Assembly: GCA_963821755.1 (NCBI GenBank)
Contig: CAWGEX010000003.1
Coordinates: forward strand, 1,240,001-1,304,000
Direction: 5' to 3'
DNA length: 64,000 nucleotides
Origin: Bog-473 sp963821755
GTDB lineage: Bacteria; Actinomycetota; Acidimicrobiia; Acidimicrobiales; RAAP-2
In this document: positions 16,871-25,942 of the stretch, one piece after another
Layout: the number at the start of each line of letters is the position of its first letter
Position numbering within the stretch: the stretch's first letter is position 1
Program-made: the position numbers and the translations under genes
Notes under the pieces: generated by a model
The model's database searches: none
The model's input: only the letters and a program-made list of their open reading frames with translations
Told to the model about the DNA's origin: nothing

Positions 16871-18016
16871 TCAGTCGGTGTCGAGCAGGGCGTCGACGAA
16901 GGCGTCGGGGTCGAAGGCCACCAGGTCGTCCGGCCCTTCGCCCAGGCCCACCAACTTGACCGGCAGCCCCAGCTCGCGCTGGACGGCGATGACGATCCCA
17001 CCCTTGGCCGTGCCGTCCAACTTGGTGAGCACGATCCCGGTGACGTTGACCGCCTGGGTGAACTGTCGGGCCTGGACCAGCGCGTTCTGCCCGGTGGTGG
17101 CGTCGAGGACCAGGAGGACCTCGGTCACGTTGCCCGGTTCACGGCCGGCCACACGCCGGATCTTCTTGAGCTCCTCGACCAGATTCACCTTGGTGTGCAG
17201 CCGGCCCGCCGTGTCGGCCAGCACCAGGTCGTTGCCCCGGGCGTGGGCCCGCTGCACGGCGTCGAACACGATGGCACTGGGGTCGCCCCCCTCGGCGCCG
17301 CGCACGATGTCGACTCCGGCCCGCTCGGCCCACAGGCCCAGCTGGTCGGCGGCGGCGGCTCGGAAGGTGTCCCCGGCGGCCAGGAGCACGGAACGGCCGA
17401 GGGCGGACTGCTGGCGGGCCAGCTTGCCGATGGTGGTGGTCTTGCCCACGCCGTTGACCCCGACGATCAACCAGACGTCGGTGGAACCGGGACGGCCCTC
17501 GAAGTGCAGCGCCCGTGAGTCGGGCACGTCGAGCAGCGTCCTGATGCCCTGGCCCAGGGCGGTGAGGAGATCGCCCCCACCGGCGATCTCCTTGGCCTCG
17601 ACCCGTCCTCGGAGCTCGGCCAGCAGGGCGTTGGTGGTTTTGACGCCCACGTCGGCCCGGATCAGGGCCTCCTCGAGCGAGTCCCAGGTGGCGGGGTCGA
17701 TCCTCCCCGAGCGTAAGGTGGTGACGGCCCCGCTGAACAGGCCCCGGACGCCGCCCAGGCGACTGCGGTAGGTCGGGGCTGCGGGCTCGGCTGCGGGCGC
17801 GGGCGCGGGCTCGGCTTCCGGCTCGAGCTCGGGCTCGACCTCGGGTTCAGGCTCGGGCTCAGGGCGCAGGAACGGCTGGGGCGGGGCTTCCTCGACCGGG
17901 GCCGGGGGTGTCTGGGGAAGTCGACCCGAACCTCGCCGGGATCGGCTGACGAGGATCAGGGCGGCCCCCAGGAGGACCACCACGGCCAGCGCAACCGCGA
18001 TCAGCAGCGCGGTCAC
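16871..18016 (-). CDS. ftsY: SRP receptor FtsY
   Basis: FtsY is the membrane-associated SRP receptor GTPase. It has an N-terminal hydrophobic segment (about 3-24), then a long acidic Pro/Glu-rich stretch (about 40-78). The NG domain follows, with GVNGVGKTTTIGKL, AGDTFRAAAADQL, LADTAGRLHTK and TKLDGTAKGG. The 381-residue length and N-terminal membrane anchor are typical of actinobacterial FtsY. The GTG start overlaps the smc stop (GTGA), a coupling seen in many bacteria. Confidence 0.96.
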   Translation of the reverse strand: MTALLIAVALAVVVLLGAALILVSRSRRGSGRLPQTPPAPVEEAPPQPFLRPEPEPEPEVEPELEPEAEPAPAPAAEPAAPTYRSRLGGVRGLFSGAVTTLRSGRIDPATWDSLEEALIRADVGVKTTNALLAELRGRVEAKEIAGGGDLLTALGQGIRTLLDVPDSRALHFEGRPGSTDVWLIVGVNGVGKTTTIGKLARQQSALGRSVLLAAGDTFRAAAADQLGLWAERAGVDIVRGAEGGDPSAIVFDAVQRAHARGNDLVLADTAGRLHTKVNLVEELKKIRRVAGREPGNVTEVLLVLDATTGQNALVQARQFTQAVNVTGIVLTKLDGTAKGGIVIAVQRELGLPVKLVGLGEGPDDLVAFDPDAFVDALLDTD

Positions 18017-21000
18017 GCCGGTTCGTTCTCGGTCTCGCGCTCTACTTTCTGGCTGACCACCTGGGACGATCCGCCCGGCGCCATGGTCACGCCGTAAAGC
18101 GCATCGCCGGTCTCCATGGTGCGCTTCTGGTGGGTGACGATGAGGAGCTGGGCCTCGTGGCGGAACTGGCGGACCAGGCCGAGGAAGCGGTTGAGGTTGA
18201 CGTCATCGAGGGCGGCTTCGACCTCGTCCATCAGGTAGAACGGCGACGGCCGGCTGCGGAAGACGGCGAAGAGGAAGGCCAGCGCCGCCATCGAGCGTTC
18301 GCCACCCGAGAGCAGCGAGACCCGGCGGACGTTGCGCCCGGCTGGGCGCACTTCGATCTCGACGCCCGTGTTGAGCAGGTCGTCCGGCTCCATGAGGACC
18401 AGCCGCCCGGTCCCGCCGGGGAAGAGCAGGGCGACCAGGGTCGAGAAGTGCTCGTTGACGTCGGCCGCGGCGGCGGCGAAGGAGGTCATGATCTCCTCGT
18501 CGAGCGTGCGCACCACCTCGTGGAGCTCCCGGCGGGCGCCGCGCACGTCGTCCACCTGCACCTCGAGCTCCTTGTGCCGCTCCTCCAGCGTGGAGAGCTC
18601 CTCGAGGGCCAGCGGGTTGACCGGGCCGAGCGCCGAGAGCTTGCGCTCGAGCTCGGCGGCGTAGTGCTGATGCGTCGTGTTCTCCGGCACGTCGGGGACG
18701 GCCAGGCCGACCACCTCGTCGGGTGTCACTCCGAGGTCGCGCTCGATGTGCTCGTGCAGGGATTCGAGGCGCAGCGTCACCTCGTTCGTCTCGAGGTCGA
18801 GGGCCCGGGTGCGGGTGCGCACCGCCTCGAGGCGCTGATCGGTGGTGTGGCGGTCCTGGCGCAGTTGCTCGAGGCGTTCACCGCCGGCCCGGACGGCGTC
18901 GACCTGGTCCTTGTAGTCGCTGCGGAGGGCGCTGAGGATGGTCTCGAGACGGTCCCGCTCGCCCTCGACGAGGGCCTCGAGGCGGGTCAGGGTCGCCCCC
19001 TCGGCCTCGAGGCGCAGGCGCCGGGACGCCGCGGTGGCCCGCTCGTCGGCGTGCCCGGCCAAGCGGCGCTCGACCTCGGCCGCCCGGTCGGCCAGCATCC
19101 GGCGGCGTTCGACCAGCCCGGCGTGGCGCACCTCGAGGTCCTGGCGCAGGGCTCTGGTCTCGTTCCGCCGATGGGCCAGGGACTGCCAGGCCGCGGCGGC
19201 CTCCTCGAGCTGGGGCAGGACGGTGCTCAGGCGTTGCACCTCGGCGTCCGCCTCGTTCAGGCGCTGCTGAGCGGCGGCGCGACGCTGGCGGACCGCCACC
19301 AGTTCGTCCCCGAGCCGGCGCTGCTCGGCGGCGGTGCGGTCGACATCGGCCACCGTCGAGGTGCGCTGTGACGCCTGGCGGTCAGCCGCCCGCACCGCGG
19401 CAGCCCGGCCGTCCTGGGCCCGGGCCAGATTGGCCCGGGACACCGACAACTCGGCCCGGGTGGCGTCGGCGGCGATGGCGGCGGCGTCGGCCCGCTGCTG
19501 CGCCTCTTCGACGACGGCCGCGGTGACCACGTTGCTCTGCGAGCGCACCCGCCAGCCCGAGGCGGCGAAGCGGTCCCCCTCGGGAGTGACGACGACCAGG
19601 TCGTCGCGCTCGAGGGAGAGATCGATGGCCTCGTCCCAGCCGTCGACCCGGACGGCCCGCCCGACCAGCGCATCGAGGACGGACTCGGCCACGGCACCGC
19701 CGGCCCGGGCCCGGACGTGGCGGCGCACCCACTGGGCCTGGCTCCCCGCCGGAAGGAGGGCCACTTCGTGGCCCGGGCTGGTGGCGTCGCGCGGCGTCAG
19801 CACGGCTCCGGTCACCCCCTGGGCGCGCAAGGTGTCGAGGGCCTGATGGGCCGAACGGCGGCTGTCCACCACCACGGCGGCCATGCCCGCGCCGGCGGCG
19901 GCCTCGAAGGCCGACTCCCAGCCGGGGTCCAGCTCGACCAGGTCCATCAACGATCCGACGACGCCGTCCACGTTGCGCAGGAGCTCGCGCCCGTGGGCCC
20001 CCTGCATGTCGCGCCAGGCCCGCTCGAGCGCGTCGGCCCGGGCGGCGGTGTGGTAGCGGAGTTGTTCCGCCTTGTCGGCGGCCCGCTCGGCCAGGGTGGC
20101 CCGCTCGGCGGCGTCCTCCAGACCGGCCGTCTGGGCCGCTACGTCGGCGTCGAGGCGGATGGTGGTCTCGTCCAGGCCGCCGGCCTCCTGGGCCAGGAGG
20201 TCCGCCTTGACCGCGGCGGCGGCGTGCCGCTGCTCCAGGTCACCGAGGCGGTCGTCGAGATCGGCCAGGTCCTGGCCGGCCCGGGCGGCGGCGTCGGTGG
20301 CGGCGTCGCTGCGGGCCGCCGCCAGCGCGGCGGCCTCTTCGGGCGTGTCGTCGCCCACCACGTCGGCCCAGCGTCGCCGCAATCCGATCTCCGACACCTC
20401 GATCGCCGTGACGGCGGCACCGACCGAGACGCGCTCGGGTTCGAGGGCCGACGCCAGGGTGTCCGACTCCTCGATCTCGCCGGCCAGGCGCGACGCCTCG
20501 GCCTCGAGGGTGGAGACCACGTCGACATCGGCGTTGGCGTCCAGGGCGACCACGATGGCCCGGCTCCGTTCGCGCAGCACGCCGGAAAGGCCCCGGGCCC
20601 GCTCGAACAGGCCCTGCACGCCGGCCAGGGCGCTGGCCAGATCCTCCTCTCGGCGGGAGGACAATTCGGCCGCGGCGGAGGTGGCCTCGGCCTCGAGGAG
20701 CTCGAGGGCGGCGTGGAGCTCGCGCTCCTCGTCGCTGCAGATCCGCATGTCCGAGGCGGCGGTCCGGTGCCGCTCGGTGAGCTCGGCCAGTTCGGTGCCG
20801 GCCAGGAAACGGCGGATCGCCATGAGCTCGGTGACGACGGTGGCGTGCGAGCGGGCCGCCGCGGCCTGACGCTCGAGGGGGCGGATCTGGCGGCGCACCT
20901 CGCGGACCAGGTCGCCCAGGCGCTCAAGGTTCTCGGCCGTGCCGGCCAGGCGGCGCTCGGCCCGCTCCCGTCGCCGGCGGTGCTTGAGGACCCCGGCCGC

Positions 21001-21489
21001 TTCTTCGATGATGGCCCGGCGGTCCTCGGGGCGGGCGTTGAGCACGGTGTCCAACTGGCCCTGGCCGATGATCATGTGCTGCTGGCGGCCGACGCCCGAG
21101 TCAGAGAGCAGGTCCTGGATGTCGAGCAGCCGGCAGGGGGCGCCGTTGATGGCGTACTCGCTGTCGCCCGAGCGGAACAGCGTCCGGGTGATGGTCACCT
21201 CGGCCAGGTCGACCGGGAGCTTGCCCGAGGCATTGTCGATGGTCAGCGACACCTCGGCCCGACCGAGCGCCGGTCGCGACGACGTCCCGGCGAAGATGAC
21301 GTCCTCCATCTTCGCCGAGCGGAGGGATCGAGGCCCCTGGGCGCCCAGCACCCAGGTGACGGCGTCGACCACGTTGGACTTGCCGCTGCCGTTGGGCCCG
21401 ACCACCACGGTGATCCCCGGCTCGAACTCGAGCACCGTGGGATCGGCGAATGACTTGAACCCCTTCATGCTGAGCGACTTGAGGAACAT
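18013..21489 (-). CDS. smc: Chromosome segregation protein SMC
   Basis: SMC is the ATPase of the condensin complex that compacts and separates the chromosome. Walker A GPNGSGKSNVVDAV is at about 32-45. Two long coiled coils flank a hinge near 500-640 containing GVVGSLMDLVELDPGWESAFEAAAG. The C-terminal head has the LLSGGERSMAALAFLFAVF signature and Walker B FYLMDEVEAALDDVN. The length of 1158 residues is normal. It is coupled to ftsY. scpA/scpB are not in the window. Confidence 0.97.
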   Translation of the reverse strand: MFLKSLSMKGFKSFADPTVLEFEPGITVVVGPNGSGKSNVVDAVTWVLGAQGPRSLRSAKMEDVIFAGTSSRPALGRAEVSLTIDNASGKLPVDLAEVTITRTLFRSGDSEYAINGAPCRLLDIQDLLSDSGVGRQQHMIIGQGQLDTVLNARPEDRRAIIEEAAGVLKHRRRRERAERRLAGTAENLERLGDLVREVRRQIRPLERQAAAARSHATVVTELMAIRRFLAGTELAELTERHRTAASDMRICSDEERELHAALELLEAEATSAAAELSSRREEDLASALAGVQGLFERARGLSGVLRERSRAIVVALDANADVDVVSTLEAEASRLAGEIEESDTLASALEPERVSVGAAVTAIEVSEIGLRRRWADVVGDDTPEEAAALAAARSDAATDAAARAGQDLADLDDRLGDLEQRHAAAAVKADLLAQEAGGLDETTIRLDADVAAQTAGLEDAAERATLAERAADKAEQLRYHTAARADALERAWRDMQGAHGRELLRNVDGVVGSLMDLVELDPGWESAFEAAAGAGMAAVVVDSRRSAHQALDTLRAQGVTGAVLTPRDATSPGHEVALLPAGSQAQWVRRHVRARAGGAVAESVLDALVGRAVRVDGWDEAIDLSLERDDLVVVTPEGDRFAASGWRVRSQSNVVTAAVVEEAQQRADAAAIAADATRAELSVSRANLARAQDGRAAAVRAADRQASQRTSTVADVDRTAAEQRRLGDELVAVRQRRAAAQQRLNEADAEVQRLSTVLPQLEEAAAAWQSLAHRRNETRALRQDLEVRHAGLVERRRMLADRAAEVERRLAGHADERATAASRRLRLEAEGATLTRLEALVEGERDRLETILSALRSDYKDQVDAVRAGGERLEQLRQDRHTTDQRLEAVRTRTRALDLETNEVTLRLESLHEHIERDLGVTPDEVVGLAVPDVPENTTHQHYAAELERKLSALGPVNPLALEELSTLEERHKELEVQVDDVRGARRELHEVVRTLDEEIMTSFAAAAADVNEHFSTLVALLFPGGTGRLVLMEPDDLLNTGVEIEVRPAGRNVRRVSLLSGGERSMAALAFLFAVFRSRPSPFYLMDEVEAALDDVNLNRFLGLVRQFRHEAQLLIVTHQKRTMETGDALYGVTMAPGGSSQVVSQKVERETENEPA

Positions 21490-21501
21490 GGAGCGACCCG
21501 C

Positions 21502-22401
21502 TCAGACCTGGCAGTGCTCGCAGAAGAAGGTCGAGCGACCTCCCGTCTTGACCCGCACGATCGTGTTGCGGCAGCGCCGGCAGGGCTGGCCCTCGCGGTC
21601 GTAGACCTGGTGCTGCCCCTGATACCCGCCGAGCTCCCCGAACAGGTCCCGGTACTGCTCGTCGGCCAGAGAGGAGCCGCGGTGCTTGATCGCCTCGGCC
21701 AGCGTCTCGACGATGGAGCGGTAGAGACGGCGCACCTCGGTGGCGGTCAGCGAGTTGGAGGGGCGGTCGTAGCGCAGGCCGGCCTGGTACAGCATCTCGT
21801 CGGAGTAGAGATTGCCGATGCCCGCCACGAAGCTCTGGTCCATCAGCATGGTCTTTACCCCGGCCTTGTGCTGGTGCAACAGGAGACCGAAGCGGTCCCA
21901 GCTCATCATGTCCTCCATCGGGTCGAACCCGAGGTGGGCCAACTCGGGGATGGCCTTGCGGATGGCCGCCCCGTCCCCGCCGGCCGTGCCCGAGACAGGA
22001 CTGGTCGGCGTGCCATCGGTCTTGAGCGGTGGCGTGGAGACGAACAGCTCGCCGAAGGTCCGGGGATCGACGTAGCGCAACTCGCCCCCCTGGGTGAAGG
22101 TGATCACCACATGGGTGTGCTTCGGCTTGGGGTCCTTCACCGATTTCACCCGGATCAGCTGGCCGCTCATGCCGAGGTGGATCACCAGCGTGTCGCCGGA
22201 GTCGAGGGTCATCAACAGATACTTGCCCAGCCGGCCCACCGACTTGATGGACCGCCCCTCGAGCGGGGCCCGGAAGTGCTTGGCCGAGGCATGGCGGCGT
22301 ACGGAGCGCCCATTGGCCACGGCCACCGACTTGATCTTCTTGCCCGCCACTTCGCGCGACAGGTCCTGACGCAGCGTCTCGACTTCGGGTAACTCAGGCA
22401 T
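21502..22401 (-). CDS. mutM: Formamidopyrimidine-DNA glycosylase MutM
   Basis: MutM removes 8-oxoguanine and formamidopyrimidines. The ATG at 22401 is required because the catalytic N-terminal proline (PELPEVETLRQDL) must follow the initiator Met; longer upstream openings are not used. The helix-two-turn-helix region (QSFVAGIGNLYSDEMLYQAGLRYDRP) is present, and the C-terminal zinc finger CRRC...CEHC is complete. The 299 residues are typical, with a 27-residue Asp/Gly-rich insertion (around SPVSGTAGGDGA). The start overlaps the rnc stop by 8 bases. Confidence 0.95.
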   Translation of the reverse strand: MPELPEVETLRQDLSREVAGKKIKSVAVANGRSVRRHASAKHFRAPLEGRSIKSVGRLGKYLLMTLDSGDTLVIHLGMSGQLIRVKSVKDPKPKHTHVVITFTQGGELRYVDPRTFGELFVSTPPLKTDGTPTSPVSGTAGGDGAAIRKAIPELAHLGFDPMEDMMSWDRFGLLLHQHKAGVKTMLMDQSFVAGIGNLYSDEMLYQAGLRYDRPSNSLTATEVRRLYRSIVETLAEAIKHRGSSLADEQYRDLFGELGGYQGQHQVYDREGQPCRRCRNTIVRVKTGGRSTFFCEHCQV

Positions 22402-23164
22402 TCTGCAGACCCTCCCAGGCATCCCGAGCGGCGTCCTGCTCAGCGTCCTTCTTGGAGCGACCTGCTCCCCCTCCATGGCGCGTCCCGGCCACGAAGACCT
22501 CGGCGACGTAGGACCGATCATGGTCCGGCCCGGAGCCGACGACGACGTAGCGGGGGGTTCCCTCTCCGTTGCGGACGGCCCATTCCTGCAGCCGGCTCTT
22601 GTGATCGAAGTCGTCCGGCTCGAGGCAGGCGGCGGCGATCAGATCGTGCAGCTCGCGCAGGACGAGCTGTTCGGCGGCGTCGAAGCCCGCATCGAGGTAG
22701 ATGGCGCCGAGGATGGCCTCGAAGGCGTCGGCCAGGATCGACGCCTTGGCGCGGCCGCCCGAGGACTCCTCGCCCCGCCCGAGGAGGAGCTCGTCGCCCA
22801 CGCCGAGGCGATCGGCCACCTGGGCCAGGACGCGGGCGTTCACCACGGCCGAGCGCACTTTGGCCAGCATGCCCTCGGGGAAGTCCGGATAGGTGGCGTA
22901 GGTGTACCGGGCGACGGCCAGGCCGAGCACGGCGTCGCCCAGGAACTCCAGCCGCTCGTTGGAGGGAGCGCCACCTTCCTGCTCGCCGCACCAGCTCCGG
23001 TGGGCCAGGGCATGGTGCAACAGATTGATGTCGACGAAGGTGTGGCCCAGTCGTTCGGCCAGCCCGGCCGCCCCTTCGGCCCCAGCGTCACCCCGCCTCG
23101 AGCTTGGCGTAGACGTAGTCAACGGCGTCTCGGACGGTTCGGAGATCTTCAAGGTCTTCATCAT
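22394..23164 (-). CDS. rnc: Ribonuclease III
   Basis: RNase III cleaves double-stranded RNA in rRNA and mRNA processing. The signature NERLEFLGDAVLGLAVA at about 68-84, the second acidic site DAFEAILGAIYLDAG, and a C-terminal dsRNA-binding domain (SRLQEWAVRNGEGTPRY...KKDAEQDAARDAWEGL) are all present. The first canonical start in this frame is ATG 23164 (or 23161), which overlaps acpP by 74-77 bases and adds about 37 residues without homology. No ATG/GTG/TTG lies between the acpP stop and the conserved domain, so the true start is uncertain (possibly CTG). Confidence 0.94.
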   Translation of the reverse strand: MMKTLKISEPSETPLTTSTPSSRRGDAGAEGAAGLAERLGHTFVDINLLHHALAHRSWCGEQEGGAPSNERLEFLGDAVLGLAVARYTYATYPDFPEGMLAKVRSAVVNARVLAQVADRLGVGDELLLGRGEESSGGRAKASILADAFEAILGAIYLDAGFDAAEQLVLRELHDLIAAACLEPDDFDHKSRLQEWAVRNGEGTPRYVVVGSGPDHDRSYVAEVFVAGTRHGGGAGRSKKDAEQDAARDAWEGLQNA

Positions 23165-23390
23165 CGATGCGGAACCCCACGGTCCGCTCCCCCAGCTCTT
23201 CTTCTAACGCTTCGACCAGCTCAATCAACGCCAGCGAGTCGGCGTCGAGGTCCTCGACGAAGGACGCTCCCTCGGTGATGGCCGATGGGTCGGTCTCCAA
23301 GATGTCGGCCAGCTGGTCCCGGATCAGCTCGAATACCCCCCGGCGGTCGAGGGGACCCTGATTGGTGTGGGTTTCGGCGGGCACTTGCAC
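23088..23390 (-). CDS. acpP: Acyl carrier protein
   Basis: ACP carries growing acyl chains on a 4'-phosphopantetheine arm. The EDLDADSLALIELVEALEEE segment (about 45-64) contains the DSL serine that is modified. The protein is 100 residues, about 20 longer than typical AcpP because of an N-terminal stretch before FELIRDQLADIL. It lies between plsX and rnc, the usual fatty-acid/phospholipid arrangement. The 195-base gap to plsX contains a decamer repeat. Confidence 0.95.
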   Translation of the reverse strand: MQVPAETHTNQGPLDRRGVFELIRDQLADILETDPSAITEGASFVEDLDADSLALIELVEALEEELGERTVGFRIDDEDLEDLRTVRDAVDYVYAKLEAG

Positions 23391-23550
23391 TCCTGAATCG
23401 GGGAATCGAGGGGGAATCGGATTGATCCGGTGGGCATGTTACCGGGCGCAGACCCATGTCCGCCCATTTAGCCGCTCTGAGCTGGGACTTTAAGGGGTCC
23501 GGTGATTTGTGCCGGCCCGATTTCGGCGGCCGGGGGTCCCTCTCCTCAGG

Positions 23551-23590
23551 CCAACTGAGGCCAACTCAGGCCAACTCAGGGCGACTCAGG
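23551..23590. repeat. Four tandem 10-bp repeats after plsX
   Basis: Four 10-base units (CCAACTGAGG, CCAACTCAGG, CCAACTCAGG and a diverged GCGACTCAGG) lie head to tail just downstream of the plsX stop, in the plsX-acpP gap. A preceding TCTCCTCAGG is a further partial unit. The last unit includes the plsX stop codon. The rest of this 195-base gap, which should also contain the acpP promoter, shows no other clear feature. The repeat may be neutral slippage. Confidence 0.85.
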
Positions 23591-24611
23591 CGGCGGCCGG
23601 CGGACGAACCGCATCGCCCACCCGGTCCACCAGGCCCCGGGTGGCGCATTCGTAGGCCACCTTGATCGCGTTGACGATGGCTACGGCGGTGGACGACCCG
23701 TGGCTGATGACGCAGACCCCGTCGATCCCCAGCAGCATGGCCCCGCCGGTGTTCTCCGGCTCGAATTGGGCCGCCACGGGCAGCAGGTACGGCAGGAGCA
23801 CGTCGGCCGCCGAGCGGGTCTCGTCGTTGGTCCCGAAGAGGCCGAGCATGGTGTCGAAGAGGAAGCGCAGGGAGCCCTCGAGGGCCTTGAGGGCCACGTT
23901 CCCGGTGAAGCCGTCGGTCACGATCACATCGGCCGGGGAGGGCAGCAGGTCCCGACCTTCGAGGTTGCCGACGAACTCGAGGCCGGTCTCGGCCGCCAGC
24001 AACTTGTGGGTTTCCTTGACCAGCGGCGTGCCCTTGGTCGCCTCCTCGCCGATGGAGAGCAGGCCGACCGAGGGTGAGCCCGTCCCGAAGCGGGCCGTGG
24101 CGTAGGCGGCTCCCATCTGGGCGAACTGGACCAGCATGGCCGGGGTGCACTCCGAATTGGCCCCGGCGTCGACCAGCACGGCCGGCGTGCGACCGAGGCG
24201 GGGCAACGGGGTAGCGATGCAGGGACGGACCACGCCGGGCAGCCGCCCCATGCGCAGGAGCGCCGAAGCCATGGTGGCGCCCGTGTTGCCGGCGCTGACC
24301 ATGGCCGAGGCCTTCCCGTCACGCACCAGCTCGGCGGCCCGCACCAACGAGGAGTCCTTCTTGCGCCGGACCCCGCCGGCTGGGTCCTCGTCCATGGCGA
24401 TGACCTCGGTGCAGGGCACCAGGTCCAGGCCCATGGTGTCGCCCACCAGTTCGGGCGGGCCGACCAGCACGACGGGCACGCCGTCCTCGATCGACACGCG
24501 GCGGGCACCTTCGACGATGTCACCGGGCGCCTTGTCGCCGCCCATGGCGTCGACCGCTACGGGCAGGGTGGCCAGGATCTCGGTCGACGGGCGTTCTCCC
24601 CGCCGGCTCAA
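23586..24611 (-). CDS. plsX: Phosphate acyltransferase PlsX
   Basis: PlsX converts acyl-ACP to acyl-phosphate, the donor for PlsY in phospholipid synthesis. It has PVAVDAMGGDKAPGDIVEGA near the N-terminus, SAGNTGATMASALLRMG in the middle, and the family's GFTGNVALKALEG and GVCVISHGSS regions. The only suitable start is TTG at 24611, about 2 bases after the rpmF stop, with a GAGG-type ribosome site. The length of 341 residues is normal. Sits in the rpmF-plsX-acpP order conserved in many bacteria. Confidence 0.95.
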   Translation of the reverse strand: MSRRGERPSTEILATLPVAVDAMGGDKAPGDIVEGARRVSIEDGVPVVLVGPPELVGDTMGLDLVPCTEVIAMDEDPAGGVRRKKDSSLVRAAELVRDGKASAMVSAGNTGATMASALLRMGRLPGVVRPCIATPLPRLGRTPAVLVDAGANSECTPAMLVQFAQMGAAYATARFGTGSPSVGLLSIGEEATKGTPLVKETHKLLAAETGLEFVGNLEGRDLLPSPADVIVTDGFTGNVALKALEGSLRFLFDTMLGLFGTNDETRSAADVLLPYLLPVAAQFEPENTGGAMLLGIDGVCVISHGSSTAVAIVNAIKVAYECATRGLVDRVGDAVRPPAAA

Positions 24612-24612
24612 G

Positions 24613-24792
24613 TCAGTCGACCTCGACGGCCTGTCGACCCTTGTACCAGCCGCAATTGGGGCAGACGACGTGGGGCGTCTTGGCCGACTGGCAGTGGGGG
24701 CACACGCTGCGAGGCGGGCGACGCAGGACCCAGGCGGCGGCCTGATGGCTGCGGCCCTTGGCTTTGGACTTCTTCTTCTTCGGGACAGCCAT
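24613..24792 (-). CDS. rpmF: 50S ribosomal protein L32 (zinc form)
   Basis: The 59-residue protein starts MAVPKKKKSKAKGRSH, the classic L32 beginning, and has Cys-x2-Cys pairs CPHC and CPNC expected of the zinc-binding form. It is followed at 2 bases by plsX and preceded by the DUF177 gene, the usual DUF177-rpmF-plsX order. Its codon usage and ribosomal context leave little doubt despite its short length. Confidence 0.95.
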   Translation of the reverse strand: MAVPKKKKSKAKGRSHQAAAWVLRRPPRSVCPHCQSAKTPHVVCPNCGWYKGRQAVEVD

Positions 24793-24851
24793 CGGGGGTC
24801 TCCAACGTTCGAATCGGGGGCGCGCCGGCCGCGCGGGTGCGGCGGGTTCAG

Positions 24852-25385
24852 CTACCGGAGCACGTCGAGGTTAGCCCACCGCGGGTCGGTCGGGGCGACG
24901 CAGTCGCATTCGCCCTCGTTGCGGTCGGCCCCGCAGTGCGGGCACAGCCCCCGACAGTCGGGTCGGCACAGGGGGGCCGAGGGCAGCTCGAGCACGATGG
25001 CGTCGCGCACCAGCGGCCCCAGGTCGATGGTGTCGTCGGAGATCGGGTAGAGCTCGTCGTCGTCGGGCGAGGCATCGGGGGCGAAGCGCTCGGTCACGCC
25101 AATGACCAGGTCCCCGCCCACCGCCGTGGCACAACGGCGGCAGACACCGACCCAGGGCGCCCGGACCGTGCCCGAGGCGGCGATCCCGCCGTCGAAGGCT
25201 CGCAGCGTGACGTCGCACTCGGCCTCGGCCCCGACCGGCACGATGCTCCGACCCGGATCGATGCCCTCCTCGGCCAGCGGCCCCGCCTCGTCGACGTGGC
25301 CCCGGCGCACCTCGTGGGACTCGGCCCCGGCGTTGCGCCGCATGCGGGCCACGTGGACGATCCAGGGGTTGGTGTCGGCGGCCAT
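24852..25385 (-). CDS. DUF177 (YceD) family protein
   Basis: This 177-residue protein belongs to the DUF177/YceD family that precedes rpmF in most bacteria and has been linked to 23S rRNA maturation. The strand-rich N-terminal part with VGVCRRCATAV is followed by an acidic region and a C-terminal CRPDCRGLCPHCGADRNEGECDC that probably binds zinc. ATG overlaps the sepIVA-like stop by one base (TAATG). The gap to rpmF is 59 bases. Confidence 0.9.
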   Translation of the reverse strand: MAADTNPWIVHVARMRRNAGAESHEVRRGHVDEAGPLAEEGIDPGRSIVPVGAEAECDVTLRAFDGGIAASGTVRAPWVGVCRRCATAVGGDLVIGVTERFAPDASPDDDELYPISDDTIDLGPLVRDAIVLELPSAPLCRPDCRGLCPHCGADRNEGECDCVAPTDPRWANLDVLR

Positions 25386-25942
25386 TACGACAGATCCTGG
25401 TCGAAGAAGCCGTCCTCCTCCGTCCCTGCGGCCGGGGTGGTCTCGGGTTCGACCACCGGCGCCGCGGCGAGTCGGGAACGGCCGGACTGGACGGTGCGGG
25501 TCAGGCGGTCCAACACGATCTCCATGCCGGCCAGCTTCTGATCGCAGAAGTCCTCGGCCTCGTGGCGCATGGTGCGGGCCTCGTCGTTGGCATCATCGAG
25601 GATGCGCTGGGCCACCGAGTTGGCCTGACGGACGATCTCGGTGCGCTGCACCATGTGCTCGGCCTGGGCCCGCACGTCCTCCATCAACGCGTCGGCCTCC
25701 TTGGAGCGTTCGGCCAGGAACTCCTCGCGCTCACGCAGGAGCCAGCGGGCCTGCCGGAGCTCATCGGGCAAGCGATCAAGGGCCGACTGGAGGAGCGCCG
25801 CCACGTCCTCGCGCGACACGATGACCGAGGACGACAGCGGCATGGACTTGGCCGTGTTGATGATCTCGAGCACCTGCCCGATGATGGACTCGGCATCGGC
25901 ATCGGGCGCCGGGTCCTCGATCTCCAAGAATTGATCAGTCAC
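25385..25942 (-). CDS. sepIVA: SepIVA-like DivIVA-domain coiled-coil protein
   Basis: This 185-residue, mainly helical protein contains a coiled-coil core (about 55-155: SALDRLPDELRQARWLLREREEFLAERSKEADALMEDV...) with acidic ends. Size, composition and position between coaD and DUF177 match mycobacterial SepIVA, which lies just upstream of the DUF177-rnc genes. SepIVA affects septation and polar growth. The assignment is mainly synteny plus coiled-coil character, so the function is inferred. The GTG start overlaps the coaD stop by 8 bases. Confidence 0.72.
   Translation of the reverse strand: MTDQFLEIEDPAPDADAESIIGQVLEIINTAKSMPLSSSVIVSREDVAALLQSALDRLPDELRQARWLLREREEFLAERSKEADALMEDVRAQAEHMVQRTEIVRQANSVAQRILDDANDEARTMRHEAEDFCDQKLAGMEIVLDRLTRTVQSGRSRLAAAPVVEPETTPAAGTEEDGFFDQDLS

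Noticed and set aside
19717..21453. 578-codon open frame antisense to smc
   Set aside because: Composition is shadow-like (Gly/Leu/Gln repeats) and smc is unambiguous on the other strand.
22840..23091. GTG exactly overlapping the acpP stop as a start for the next gene
   Set aside because: The frame it opens is not the RNase III frame and has no homology, so it was not used as a gene, although noted as a possible relic.
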